The notes: generated by a model from the sequence alone, not told the origin. DNA of 64,000 nt from Phanerochaete sordida (GCA_019973155.2 BPQB01000011.1:496001-560000); one strand, 5' to 3'. Shown: positions 36,389 through 48,152, numbered from the stretch's first letter. Made by a program: numbers and translations.

Positions 36389-38347
36389 ATGCCATCCAAG
36401 CTTACAGTTGACACATCCCCCAAGAAACGTGCGCGCCCTGAGGATCTCGACGCGAACCACTATTCCTCAGGCGGAGGCAATCGTGCCTGGGTTCGTACGG
36501 GCGGAAACACTTTCGAGGCCCGAGACCTACCGCCGCCCACTCGACCCTCGCCGCGCCATGACCAGCTATCCACACATCCAGACTACTACGAACGCCACCC
36601 CGCATCGCCTGCACGACTCTCTCTGACGCCTCCGAACAGTGCCCTACTCCACCGCAGCCACAGTCGCCCGCGCTCGCCGTACGCGACGCCCCCGCCGCCT
36701 TCCGCCATGGCGCACAGTCGCCCCCACACACCCTATGCGACGCCCCCACCGCCCTCAGCTATAACCCCTGGGCGCGAATATACGCCCTACGGAACCCCGC
36801 CACCGCATCCACCGTCCCCAGCCGTGCGGTACCAGCCACGTCCCATTCCGAGCCGTCCCCAGCAGATCCCATCGAGCTCTAGGTCCCGCCAGCACTCTCT
36901 CCCGCCCCTTCAGCGGCGCCCTGCTCCGCCTTCGCAGATTGAACGCTCATCCAGCGGTCAGCCGGCCTTTGCCTCGTTCGACGGCGATGCGTATATGGAC
37001 GGGCGCGAACCCGCGCCGCCACCGCTCCCGCCTAATTCTGTCGTCGAGCGCCTCATGCAGCGCGGACGGGGGCCACCGGCTCTCACTGCGTGGGGCGAAC
37101 GTGTAGCAGGGCGAGAACGTGACGCAAATGCGATGGACGACGACAAGGACCAGAAGCCAAGCCAGCCACAGATGGCACAGGACCTAAGGCCGACCTGGAG
37201 GGACGCGCGTTCCCCTGCGCCCCAGCAAGCGCAGTATCACGAAGCAGACGACATGGATGTCGACGTGTCGACTCCTCCCGAACCGCAGCCAGTGCCTGCG
37301 CGCTATCCGAGCCCCGCGCGAGCTGAGGAGGCTGAAATGTCAGATGATTCAGACATCGTCGAGATCTCGCCCCCGCCCAAGAAGCCCCGTGAAATTGACC
37401 AGCATGTCGAGCTGTATCCTCGGTGGGAGACTATACCTGGACCACTTAAGGAACCGCCGCGCGATCCGTCGCCGATGTTGATGGCGGCCAAACCTGACGA
37501 TAGGCCCGTAAAGCTCGAAGAAGGAATTGAGCAACCTAGCGCGATGATGCAAGAAAAGGATATGCGTGAGGAAGACTTGAATGAAAAGTTAAAGACCTTT
37601 CGCCTCAGGTCAGTGTTCTATTTGCCGTACCGCTGCCGTACCTAATACAGATCTCGCAGTCCCAACCAACTCGTACTCCAGTCTCCAAAGGCCACGAGAG
37701 CCCCTGCACGGGCTAAGGGTGGCTTCATCCGCAACCCCGACCCAGCGACGGTCCCGGGCACGCAGATGGTGGGCAAGATGGACCTGTCGATTCCGTGCCC
37801 GCTCGCCGGGTGCAACACGCGCGTGCTGAAGTCGTCGGCGATGATGCACGCGCGGCACGCGCACGGGGACCTCGCCCGCCCGCACGCGGACGCCGTGTGT
37901 CCGAAATGCGGGCAGGCGCTGCGCGGGGAGAACTTCCCGAAGCACTTCGTGTCGCACTTCCCGAGCTACCGCTGCCCGTACGGCTGCGGCGCGCTCATGG
38001 CGCGCGTCACCGCGGCCGAGCGCCGCCGCCACTACCAGAGCTGCCGCAGCGCCGCGCCCGGCGTCGCGTGGGAGGAGGCGGACCTCGCCATCACCGGCGG
38101 CGAGCGCAGCGTGCTCGTGTTCGACGAGTGGGAAGAGAGCGACATCAAGAGGAAGCCCGCGAAGCCGAGGGCCCGGCGGTCGCGCGACGCACCAAAGGCG
38201 CCGTCAGTCGATCCTGAGGAAGTGGACGAGCTTGAGTCGGAGGATGAGCTACCTCTTGCGAAGCAGTTCGAACTGAAGGTGCGTCAGAATAAATCCACCA
38301 AGGAGCCAGATGGCGACCGGCACGTAAACATGGGCGTTGAACGTTGA
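36389..38347 (+). CDS. Three-finger zinc protein, family member 3
   Basis: Two exons (36389-37608 and 37660-38347, intron 51 nt) give 635 residues. The first 400 residues are proline/serine/arginine-rich with a short tandem repeat (RSPYATPPPPSAMAHSRP, then HTPYATPPPPSA, then YTPYGTPPPH). The C-terminal block has finger 1 CPLAGC with HARHAH, finger 2 CPKC with HFVSH, finger 3 CPYGC with RRHYQSC. Compared with members 1 and 2, finger 2 has the C-x2-C spacing of an ordinary C2H2 finger. KKRARPEDLD near the start and KPRARRSRDAPK near the end are candidate nuclear signals. An acidic segment DPEEVDELESEDEL lies near the C-terminus. Role unknown. Confidence 0.82.
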
Positions 38348-38788
38348 ACGGCTACTATGAGTGGCTCAGAAAGCAAGACTTGGACTTCTATGATCATATG
38401 CGGACTATACGTTATGTTTATGCACCATGTTATTAATGCCAATAATCATTCTTGAAGGTTAGCGTACGGTCCGGTAGCTTGTGGCAAGCTCTGTCGAACG
38501 CTGCTGGAAGTTCCTTGGGCGAAATGAGACCTCAGGACCTCGGACACCACCGTTCGCTTTGGCACATCCGTGTCGCGGGTCTCGCGGTCAGACAGACGAT
38601 CCTCACCGGCCGGTTGAGTCTGGCTACTCTGCAACGGAGACTAGTCTCGCGTGAGCAACGTTAAGATCATTACCATATGCTGCGATACGTATAGATACAT
38701 ACTATTGTAAGTGTGAGCGGGGGAGTGCATGCCGAGGTATTACATTGAGTGTAGGTATCCGTTACTTTCTAGGTCTAAACCAACAAGG
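38348..38788. other. Convergent intergenic region
   Basis: About 440 AT-richer bases between the stops of two convergent genes; nothing else seen. Confidence 0.45.
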
Positions 38789-40003
38789 TCATGCGAGATG
38801 GTTCAGTAGCGATGTGTGCCGTTGCGGCTGCTTTTTCGGCCAAGCGTACTGTGCGACGAGGCCAAGCTGTCCATTCAGAACATCCATAGCCTCTGTTGCG
38901 GTCTGAATGGAATCGAACGTAATGAAAACGTCGTGTCTTTCCATGTGTTCACCGCGCGGATGTGCTGCAAAGTAAGCCGATCGTCAGCGCGGCTTCCTGT
39001 TGTGCCCGTCACGAGACGCACTCATGTAGATGTGGCGGACGCGGGAGGCATATTCGACGATATAGGAAAGCAGCGTCGCCTCATCCCCGCAGAAGCCCAT
39101 AACGTGTAGCTGTTGGTTCGGCTGTCGCGTGGGAGCAGGCTTGCTATTGCTGAACCGCAGCTGGAGTGCAAGGCCGCGGTAGCGGAGGCGTCTTTCCCGA
39201 TGTGCTTGCAGCGCGGCTTCTGCTTCTGCGACGGTGGTGTACCGGACGATGCACGTCGGCTGGCCCTGGCGGTCTGGCGTGGAGTTCATGGCGCTAGTCG
39301 GGTACGAAGTAATGTGGAAGACTTACTCAGGATGATATTCTCGACCTCCCCATATTTCTCGAACATGCGCTTCAGTTCCTCGAGATTCGGGCGCGTGGAC
39401 ATGTCGAGCCCCGAGACCCACAGCATCCGGCACGGCTCCCCGACCTCAATAAGGTCGACCGCGTAGTTGACTGTGAGCGGTACGTCGTCGAGCCTGAACG
39501 GATACGACTTGTGGTTGTATATGACGCTTCGTGCGGACGCGAGCTTTGCGAACTCGACATAGCAGACCGAGCGGCCGTGCAGGTCTGGCGGGGTCAGCTC
39601 CTGCACCGTGTCCGCGACGCACAAGACACTCACTGAGCTGGAGGATCTCGCCATACGGCTCAAGCATGCGCTTGATGTCCGCGACGGTCGTCGTGTCCGG
39701 GTTGAACCCGCGCACGATGATCGTCCGCCGCTCCTCTCGGGTCCCGAAGCGCACCCACCGGTCCGTGTCGGGGTCCTGCTCGAGGCGGTCGAGCATGTCG
39801 GCGTCATCGTCGTCCTCAACCTGCTCCCGCGCTATCCCAAAGCGGGCCTTGGCCCGCAGCACCTGTGTCGCCGTTGAATAACGGGATGCAGCAGCGAGGG
39901 AGACACGGAACCTGGAAGCATTTGATGCGCGGGCGAGCGTGAGACTTGAGGATGCTCCAGCGGCGAGTCGTCGTGCGGCGTTGGTGATGAGAGGGAGGCT
40001 CAT
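38789..40003 (-). CDS. Mitochondrially targeted protein with RNA-recognition motifs
   Basis: Four exons (39634-40003, 39327-39584, 39022-39273, 38789-38964) give 351 residues with all phases consistent. The first 45 residues are rich in Arg/Ser/Ala without acids (MSLPLITNAARRLAAGASSS), a mitochondrial presequence. RRM 1 has RTIIVRGFNPDTTTVADIKR (RNP2 side) and SVCYVEFAKLASAR (RNP1). RRM 2 has RMLWVSGLDMSTRPNLEELK and CIVRYTTVAEAEAAL. A third, shorter unit has QLHVMGFCGDEATLLSY and DVFITFDSIQTATEAM. Two of the introns are spliced at the second of two nearby AGs; the first AG would give an intron of only 33-34 nt. Likely acts on mitochondrial transcripts; the exact role is unknown. Confidence 0.82.
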
Positions 40004-40369
40004 GTACCGCAGAGGTAAATAAGTCGTACGACCAGGCGTGGAGAGCAGCAGAGATAGTGAGCAAGCGGGTAACGGTGGTGGCGGCAGCGGAGAAAGCTGG
40101 AGAAAAGGCGCGATCTGGAGTAGGCGCCCATCTTCACTAGACCTGACGCCGCCTTCAAGTTCCCCTACTAAGACAACTATATGCTAAATCTATTCGAGTC
40201 GCACAAGCGTAGATGGCCTTAACGTAGAGTACTAAGGTGGGGGTAATAGCACGGTATATTTGTTTGCTCGTACTTAGAAAGATTTTACGATATGAGATTG
40301 CAATGACTATCGCTCTCGAGAGTCCATGTTCTTGTGTGATTTTACACGTCCGGGGCGGCGATGCGTAAC

Positions 40370-43300
40370 TTATTGAGATGTCGGCTCTTCCTTGTCTGTC
40401 AGGAATCGCAACCGCGCAAGGAGGACCGTGTCCCAGGCCTCTCCGTGCTTCTTCACCACCGAGACCTTGCTCCCGGACGTCACTTGGGGAGTCGACTCGC
40501 CGGGGACGCGGTACTGCGGGCCTGTGGAGTCCGAGAGGTCCGTTGTCGTGGCGAACTGGCCCCACGGCTCGCCAGGCAAGGGTTTCGCAAAGACCGAAAA
40601 GTCCACCTCGCCGTCGGGGTGGCTGTGGCTTACGAACAGCGCGTACTCCTCCGCGTCCAGGGTCCCAATCACTGAAGGGGCGTGTTCAGTCAGGGCACAA
40701 TCTCTGCACGGTAAAACGAGAACGTACCCAACATGAGGTCCTCCCTCTGCACCTCATGCTCCGTACCATAAATGCTGAGTACCTGCTCGACGTTCGCCTG
40801 GAACCACTTCCGGGGCGCAGCGAGGTCAGGATCCGCCACATACTGGTACGTCGCCGACTCCGTGAAGAGATGTGCGGCCTTGTGCCCCGTGCGCAGCGGA
40901 TACGTGTACTTGCGGCTCACGTTGCGCCGCCCCATTATCTGCGATATGGTGTCGAGCGCGCGCTGCGCGGTGTTCCGCTTCTCGATGCGCTGCGACGTGA
41001 TGTGCACGTTGCCGTAGCCGGCGAGCGAGGGCATCCCGCGCGTGCGCCCGCCGGACGTCTCGAGCGGCCGGAACGCGTCGAAGAGCGTCACGAACGCGCC
41101 CTCGGGCTTCTGGTGGTAGCCCACCGCGCCAACCTTGACCGGAGACGGCGACCAGAGCGGTAGGGAAACTGATATCGGTTGTTAGTCTCTGCGCGATATG
41201 AAGGACAGAAGCAGCTTACGCGACGGGTGAAACTCGTGCTGCAATATCATGCGGTATTTCCGCTCGTTCCTCGCCTCCACCGTATGCGGGTCCGCAGGCT
41301 CGGGCGTAGTGCGCCCGATCATATCCGCGAGACAGATGGAGTCGTTGTCCGAAGAGGAAGGCGGCAGGGTTGGGGCTCTGCTGTGTGTAATGGTCGGCGG
41401 CGCGGAAGGATGAGCGTGGCCTGGTTCTGAGTGCGGGGCAGGCTCCGTCTTCGAGGGCGCCGGATGGTGCGCTCCGCCCTGTGGGGCGGACATTGAGGTC
41501 CGAAGAGACGGAGGTCGACTTGGCGGGTCAGTCGCAGTGCGGTCTGGCGTGGCATCAAGAGCGGTGGTATACGAGCCCGTCGAGAAGGACTCCTCGGCTT
41601 CTCTCACATCTGCTGTGGATGATGATGAGCAGAGGGATAGGGTCGGTACAACAGGGTGTCTTACGCGGAAGTACGGGTAGGCGCGAGCGCGGCGTAAGCC
41701 GAGGGCTTTTGTGGTCTTTCTCCTTGTCGATATCATCGATCCAATCCAACCAGTCCTGCTCCTCTTCCGCTTCTCCTGGCTCGAGCTGTTCTTGACCATC
41801 CCATCCAAACCGCTTGCGCAGCGCCGCCACCTCAGCTTTCAGGACAGAGAAAGACGGCCTGTCGGACGGCTTCAAGGCCCAGCATTTACCAATAATGTCT
41901 GCCAGCGGACCGCTCCAAGGTCGGAGGGAGGGTAATTCGGGACGCAGATTTTGAGCTGCACGGGGATCAGCGTGCCGCACTTGTATATATTCTGTCTGGA
42001 ACTCACTGAGAATGAAGTGCCTGATGCTAGCATCATCGGCGGTAGGCCAGGGAACGTCCGCTTTTGTGAGGATCTCGTAGCAAGAGATCGCGAACGCGTA
42101 TACGTCTATCTCCTGAGTCAACTTGCTCTGACCAGCCATGAGCTCTGGTGCCTGCCAGCGCAAGGTACCGCCCTCTATGGTCCGCAATTCAGAAGCGGAG
42201 CTATCCGCAAAGACACTGTCACGTACTCGGTAGCTGCTGCCCACTCATGCGAGTCATCTCGGACTTGATCTCGCTTTGACCAAAGTCGGAAATGATGCAA
42301 TGCCCGTAGTCGTTCACGAGAACGTTGGCACACTGCGATACGCTGTCAGAAAAAGGATATTCGGTGCAAGGCAGGATGTATGCGAGCTCACCTTCATGTC
42401 CCCGTGCAGGACACCCTGTTTGTGCAGGTACTCCATCCCCAGCACAATCTCGTGGATCATTCTCAGCACACCCTTCCCCACATCATCCAATATCCTCCGC
42501 CACTCTTTGTTCGACGCACGCTGGATATACCGCACGAGGCTGCCGCGCTGGTAGTAGCGGCTGACGATGAACCACGGCCACGTCGGCGCACCGGGAATGG
42601 AGGGCGGCTCGACGGCGCTGGCACCGACCATCTCGAGGACGTTCGGGTGGCGGAGGTCGTCCCAGACGTGCACCTCCCGGAGGAACATGTCGCGGGGCGT
42701 CCACGACTGGAGGACCTTGACCGCGACGGCGCGCCCGCGGTAGCGCCCCCGCCAGACCTCGCTGAAGCTCCCGTGCCCGACCTGCCGCTCGAGGTCGACC
42801 TCGTACCGCGTGATCGTCCAGCTCGGGAGCGAGAGCTCCGTGGCAGGTCGCCCGGACGCGATGCTCAGGCGCACGAGCGACGCCTTCACGCTCTCCATGA
42901 ACTCGCGGTCGAGCGTGTCGTGGGAGGTGTGCGTCGTGGTCGTGGTCGCCGCGGACGACGACGCCAGGGACGAACGCCGGTGCGGCTCAGACTCTGCTTC
43001 GGGCGCGTGCTCGTCTGCCTTGCGCGAGAGGCTGGGCCCGAGCTGGTTGGAGCTCTCGGCAGTGTCTCGTCGCCCGACGACACCCTCGTGGATGCCCTGG
43101 ACGCTCCCCACGCTCGACTCCTCCTCGCCGACGCTACTCCCCTCGTGCACAATCGCAGCGCGTTCGCGCTCTTCGTGTTCCCTCTCCTCCCTTTCGATGA
43201 CGACCTCCTCCTCGAGGGCGCGCAGAAGCGCCTTGAGCGCCTCGGGAGCCTCCTCGGGGCGCACCTGGAGGAGGCGCGCCATTTCGCCGTCGTCATCACG

Positions 43301-45752
43301 GGCGCGACGGAGCATGTTCCGGAGATCCGCCAGATCGCGCAGCGAGTCGTGTGCATTCTGCCACTGCGTAAGCTCCGCGAGCGTGCTGCGTACTTGTGGG
43401 GCGCTCGTCGGTACCGCCTCGGGCAACGTTGGGCGCGTGGGGAGCACGGCGCGAGCATCGACAGGAGTGTCAAGAGGATGTTGGTCCGGCACGTCGTCGA
43501 TGGGAGCAAGTCCGAGATCCAGGCTGTCAAGTCCCGCCGTTTGGGAGGCACCTTCTCCTAGGCTCTGGAAAAGAAGCCCATCGCCACTGCTGACGTGCCG
43601 GGTCTCTGGATTAGGGAATCCGAACGGGCGACCGTCAACTGTGGGCGACGCGCTCATAGCTGCGGCATATGTCTGGGGCGACTGATAGGGCGGCAGCTGG
43701 CCCGGTGCGTAGGGCGGCGTGTGCATGATGTGCTCGATGATCATATTCGTGTTCGCCTGCTGTTGTCTCTCGGCGTGCATCACTTGCGCAAGGATACGAA
43801 CTTGGACCGAAATCTGTACGACATGCATCAGACACGGAGCATGACACAAAAATACGCTTTCACTGACCTCGAACGCATTTCGCGCATCGTCAAGCGCGGT
43901 GTCGCACATCTGTATATCGCGCAGGATCTCATCGCGTTTGAGATACCGCTTCAGGAATGGTCGGCGGTTGTGACGGTCGAGGAACTCGAGCACTCGCCTG
44001 AACGCCCTGCGGAGCTGGTCAGCGCGCGCACGCAGCATCGCGATCATAAACATACTCTATCAGGCGTTCCAGCGGTGCCCGAAGACGGTTCCCTACTAGT
44101 CCGAGTCGCATCTTTTCCTCACTCGCATCCTGGGGCCTGCGCTTCGGCGACTCACCCGCGAGGCGGGGCGAATGTTTGTCTTTGCCTGGTGTGCCGAGCT
44201 GCGGAGACCCGGTGCTCGCTTCGAAACGATCCGCCTCCTCTACCTCCTCTTTCACAGCGAGGAGAATGTTGGCGCAGCGCTCGGTGAGGCGCAGGCACTG
44301 CAGTCTGTTGAACTTTAGCCCCAAACAAGAAGAATCAGAAACAAGGTTCCGAACACAAACAGGCAGCGCGCACCTCGACGAGCTGCACGGCGTTCCAGAT
44401 TGAGGTGAGCACGCGGGCGGCCTCTGCGAGTCCTGCGACGGGCGCGAACTGGAGGACATCCTGCCCTATCTCGAGTGCCTCTCGAGTGACATCGAGGGCC
44501 GTGTCGACGACCTTGCTCCCAAGCACCGCTGTTGTGACAGCCTCGACCCGCTGCAGCGAGAGACCATGCATCAACACCGCCAGCCCCGCACAATGACGCG
44601 AGCAGCACTCACCTGCTTCGTGCGGACCCAGCCTTCGCTCTGCTCAATCGGCACGCTGCCTTTGCGGTGCCAGAGCCCGACGTGTTCGCGTTCGCGTGGC
44701 GTGCCTGGAGCGTGATACGCGAAGACTGCACGTTCCTCGACCTGTACCGCCCCCTTCTCCTTGTCCCCGCCCGGCGCTTCAGCTCCCGCACCGGAGCTGT
44801 CCTCGCGCGCCTCGCCTTCGTCAAACCACGGGCGTGGGTTGTCCGCCCGGGCGCGCCACCAGTATTTTTTCTCAGCCTCGACCGCCGCAGCACGAGAGCT
44901 CTCCGTGGTCGTCGGGCGCGTATCGATAGGCGAGACGGGCTGGGAAGGCGGCTGCGACCCTGACTGCGAGACCGACCGAAACGTGCCCCAGCTCCGCGCA
45001 AGGTCGCGCAGAGGGCTGTGGCTACGGCTGCCCGACGGCGCGCCCTCGAGAGGTGGGGAGTGGTCGGCATGCGTGATCGATGTACTACGTCCGCGTCCTG
45101 CACCACGTCCCGGGGACGATGCACGTGACGTCGGCTGTGGGAGCGGGTTGGAGACGACGCGGGCCATCGGGACTGCGCTGAGGCTTCCGATGCTGGATAC
45201 GCTACCGATGGGGATTGTCGATGTTGACAGCCCTCGCGCGCGCGCGGGGTTTGCAGCCGTGTCCGCACTCGCGTCAGTCGAAACTGCTGGGCCGGCGAGA
45301 GAAGCATCTCGCTGTGGTGGAGTAATGCTGACGTGGGGACTTCGTCGCGCAGGCTCAAGGGCTGGATCAGATTTCGAGTGCAGTCCCGAGGTTGCGGGGA
45401 GCGAGACGTTGCCTTGTGTTGGGGTCGCGCCTGGCGATGAAGATGAAGAATGTGCAGCCTGGAGCGGGAGTGGAGGCGGAGGCATGGTGTTGGATGCTGG
45501 GTGCTTGCTGGGACGTTGCGTGCTGGTTGTTTGGGGCTCGGAGGATGTACGTGAGCTGGAGTTCTTCGGCGGACGGTTTGTGGACGAAGATGAGCCGAAA
45601 GAAGATGCGATCGTCTGAAGGATGGACGACCGTGTAGACGGGGCAGATGGTGGTTTCGGCTTGGCAGCATCTTTGCTTTTATCTGATTTTGACTGCTTCT
45701 TCGATGAGGTCTCGTTGGCAGGTGCACTGCCAGACGCAGCAGGAGGTGACAT
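40370..45752 (-). CDS. MLKL-like helical bundle fused to TKL protein kinase and an uncharacterised C-terminal domain
   Basis: Eleven exons (44613-45752, 44374-44550, 44056-44312, 43868-44006, 42392-43813, 42227-42332, 42007-42174, 41665-41955, 41220-41612, 40728-41168, 40370-40671) close in one frame to 1611 residues. Residues 1-290 are Ser/Pro-rich. KKYWWRARADNPRPWFDEGE opens a short conserved-looking piece. From about 381 a helical bundle begins (RVEAVTTAVLGSKVVDTALD, FNRLQCLRLTERCANILLAV, FRRVLEFLDRHNRRPFLKRY, ISVQVRILAQVMHAERQQQA), the pattern of the MLKL N-terminal four-helix bundle. A long disordered linker follows. The kinase spans about 905-1187: VGHGSFSEVW, lysine 937 in VAVKVL, HGDMKCANVLV (D1043), DFG at 1061, RWQAPELM, PSDRPSF. 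All catalytic residues are present. The last 260 residues (LQHEFHPSLSLPLWSPSP to RLRFLTDKEEP) are a separate domain I cannot name. In animals MLKL permeabilises membranes in necroptosis; a cell-death role here is inference. Confidence 0.8.
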
Positions 45753-46214
45753 GTCTATTCGTCCGACGTGGCCAACGGAGGTACGCGCTCAGTGACTCCT
45801 GTGAAATAGTGAGGGACGTCATGAGGCTACGCGTAACCGAAAGGGACATACCTGTGACCCGTTTATCGCCTCCTTGAAACCTTGCCACCGCGCTAGTCCC
45901 TCAGAGATAGATGCTGTACCGGAGGGACGTCGACCTGTCTCTAGCTCAGGGCTTCACGAAAACTGGACATGATGAATGACAATGCAGCGCACCTTGACTG
46001 ATGAACAGATTCGCGGTCTTGGCAATACGACGGTTGGCACCGCTTCCTCTCGGAGACGACTAGAGGCGGGAAAGATACGTGTCGCTTGGTCGGTGGGAGA
46101 CGTCGTTACCAGAGAAGTCGTGGTGCACCAGCGGACGACGCCAAGTTCGCATCCGAAGGCAGGTATGCGGCGCGTCACAGATCCCTAATCGCCGTGGTAT
46201 TCGCGATGGGCGGT
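45753..46214 (-). promoter_or_regulatory. Probable 5' leader of the MLKL-like kinase with a 53-nt intron
   Basis: Between the ATG and the upstream TATA-like box a GT-AG intron fits 45799-45851 (donor GTATGT, acceptor TTCACAG). No in-frame extension of the protein was found, so it is read as a leader intron. Confidence 0.35.
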
Positions 46215-46222
46215 TTATATAC
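46215..46222 (-). promoter_or_regulatory. TATA-like box upstream of the MLKL-like kinase
   Basis: TATATAAA on the minus strand about 465 bases before the ATG. It fits the proposed spliced leader, but it could instead serve an unrecognised gene. Confidence 0.35.
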
Positions 46223-46768
46223 GCCAGACGCCTCACCGGGAGGGCTGCGCGCGGGTCGCTGGACGTCGTAGTGGGTGGTTGGGAATGAGATGCGCGTGTC
46301 GCCTGGCCGCTCCGCATGTCGAGGACGCCTCCAAGCCGAAGATGGCAAGGACCCTGGGGGTCATGGGCTTCCTGGCACCTTCGCTGATGCCCGCAGAAAT
46401 GCCCACGCCTCCCGAAAAGGAAGACGGGGTGCACGCCGCGCGAATCCGGCGATGAATTCGCGAAGCTGGTCCCTGCTGCTCCAGCGTCAGCGTGACCAGA
46501 AGGAGCTTGCCAGACTATACATACAATGGCAAGCCCGAGGCGAGAGTGGTCCCAATTGTTTTCTGGCGCGCGCGTCCTGTGCTTCTCCGGCTCCGTCTTC
46601 GGCGAACTGTGCGAGGGTGCTGGCCGCTTTGGGACCAGATCCGGTTTTGGGAAAGCTGTTCGACATGCGAGTGGTGCAGCACCGCGGACGAGGGTGCGCG
46701 TCGTGCGTGACGGTGTGCGCCAGCTCTTCTCTGTGCGGGCAGAAGCCGCGGCAGCAACTCCGGACCTC

Positions 46769-46856
46769 ACACAACGGGCGAGACCCCTGTCCAGTCGAGA
46801 ATCAAAAAACGACTGGACATCATGTCCACACGTCCGCGCGTGTGCTGTCCAGTCGC
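46769..46856 (+). repeat. Left copy of an 88-bp inverted repeat
   Basis: From ACACAACGGGCGAGACCCCT to TGCTGTCCAGTCGC. It contains TGTCCAGTCG, then its reverse complement CGACTGGACA, then TGTCCAGTCG again, and the palindrome TGGACATCATGTCCA. The reverse complement of 48153-48240 matches it with few differences. Confidence 0.75.
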
Positions 46857-47559
46857 CTACACAGGCGCTTGTCCAGCCAAAATGGCGCAGGCTGGCTTCT
46901 TATTGGACCAGCTCAGTATGACGAACTTGCGTCGGTGGGCGTGGGAACGAAACACCACGAGTACCCCACTCGACGCCGGACTATCCGGGAACCACCAGTC
47001 GATATTGGCGACGTGGCCGGGTGAAACGATATTTTAAAAATACACGACAAGGCGGGGGATTCAAGTTATCGAACCAATAACAGAGATGGCGCGAAATCCG
47101 CCGTAAAATCATGTTTATTCTGCCTTTCAAGTTGATCAGCCTGAGCAGACCTAAGTCATTCGACGGTTAGTCTAATGCGTGTGGCCGGAGTGGGGTAGTA
47201 CGCCTTCGAACAAATAGAGAGGTGGCGTGCGCCGGCGACAGTGGCCAAGACGAGAACAAGGCATAGACGAAGTCCACGCTCTCGCTCGCGCTCGCCTCGA
47301 CGTCGGCGACACAGACCGAATATTTCGTATTTCCGCGATGAGCCTCGTCGTGGTGGCGGCTCCTTGGGGAGGGACCCGCGCACTCTGCACGGCCGAGACG
47401 AACGGGAAGCAAATCAGGCGCGCGCCGCTCTCGGCGCCGGGATGTGCGTCTCGAACGACGTTAGCGCGAGGTTGAAGTCGACGTGCCACGCGTCTTGGAT
47501 GCTCGCCTTCAGCTGCCAATCAAAAGAGCCGTTAGCATGGGAGCCTCAGCGTACCGCAC

Positions 47560-47841
47560 CTAGTAGAACAGCGCGAGCTGGAGCAGCTCGTCCGTTGCGT
47601 TCTCAAGCAGCTGCAACAGCTTCGCGCTCCCGAGACGGTCGATGGGCAGTCCGCAAAGACGCAGCGCTACCTGTTCTGCACCGCGGGCGATCGGTGGCTG
47701 AGCGTGTCCACGCGTGCGACGCGCGGCTCCTGTAGGCGTCGTGAGCATGTAGGAGCCGACGTTTCCCGTCCAGTTCGTGATCAACACGACCACGACGAAG
47801 CTGATGACGATGCGGGAGCGCGTGGCGAGCGGTGGGTCCCC
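47560..47841 (-). pseudogene. Fragment of a membrane-protein-like gene inside the inverted-repeat pair
   Basis: Minus-strand exon 47671-47841 begins after a branch-and-AG signal and encodes GDPPLATRSRIVISFVVVVL followed by ITNWTGNVGSYML, a likely membrane helix. A canonical 60-nt intron joins LLENATDELLQLALFY, immediately stopped by TAG at 47560. The next bases look like a perfect donor (AG then GTGCGG) of another intron that leads to LKASIQDAWHVDFNLALTSF. The TAG therefore sits where CAG or AAG would be expected before a splice site, suggesting a nonsense change in a decayed gene. The family is not recognised. Confidence 0.3.
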
Positions 47842-48152
47842 CTGCGCATATTATGTGTCGAGCATAAGCCTCGCGCGCCCTACGACAAGGGTCTGTGTCG
47901 ACAATTATTTTTGCACGGCAGCTCGGGCACTTCTAACGGTTATCGCTGCTCATGAATTCCGTTTTCGCGGACGAAGACAGAAATATAATTTTGTACGGGT
48001 CGCTGATATGTCCGTTCTCGTTCGCAAGCGGGGCCGTCTACCGGCCGCAGGCCGGATTTGGTGGCAATGCTCGGGCGTCGGGGCGGCGCGATGCACCACT
48101 TTTGGAAATGATGCTGTGTAAGGCCCAGTCCAATCAGAGTGCGCGAATCAGC

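Noticed and set aside
42380..43561. 393-residue plus-strand open frame
   Set aside because: It is antisense to the linker and kinase of the MLKL-like gene, is Arg/Ala/Gly-rich without domain content, and exists only because the sense strand uses G/C-ending codons.
44761..45618. 285-residue plus-strand open frame
   Set aside because: Antisense to the Ser/Pro-rich first exon of the MLKL-like gene; composition is the mirror of that exon.
46275..47024. 249-residue plus-strand open frame overlapping the left inverted repeat
   Set aside because: Low-complexity Arg/Ser/Ala composition, runs through the repeat, no domain or splice evidence.
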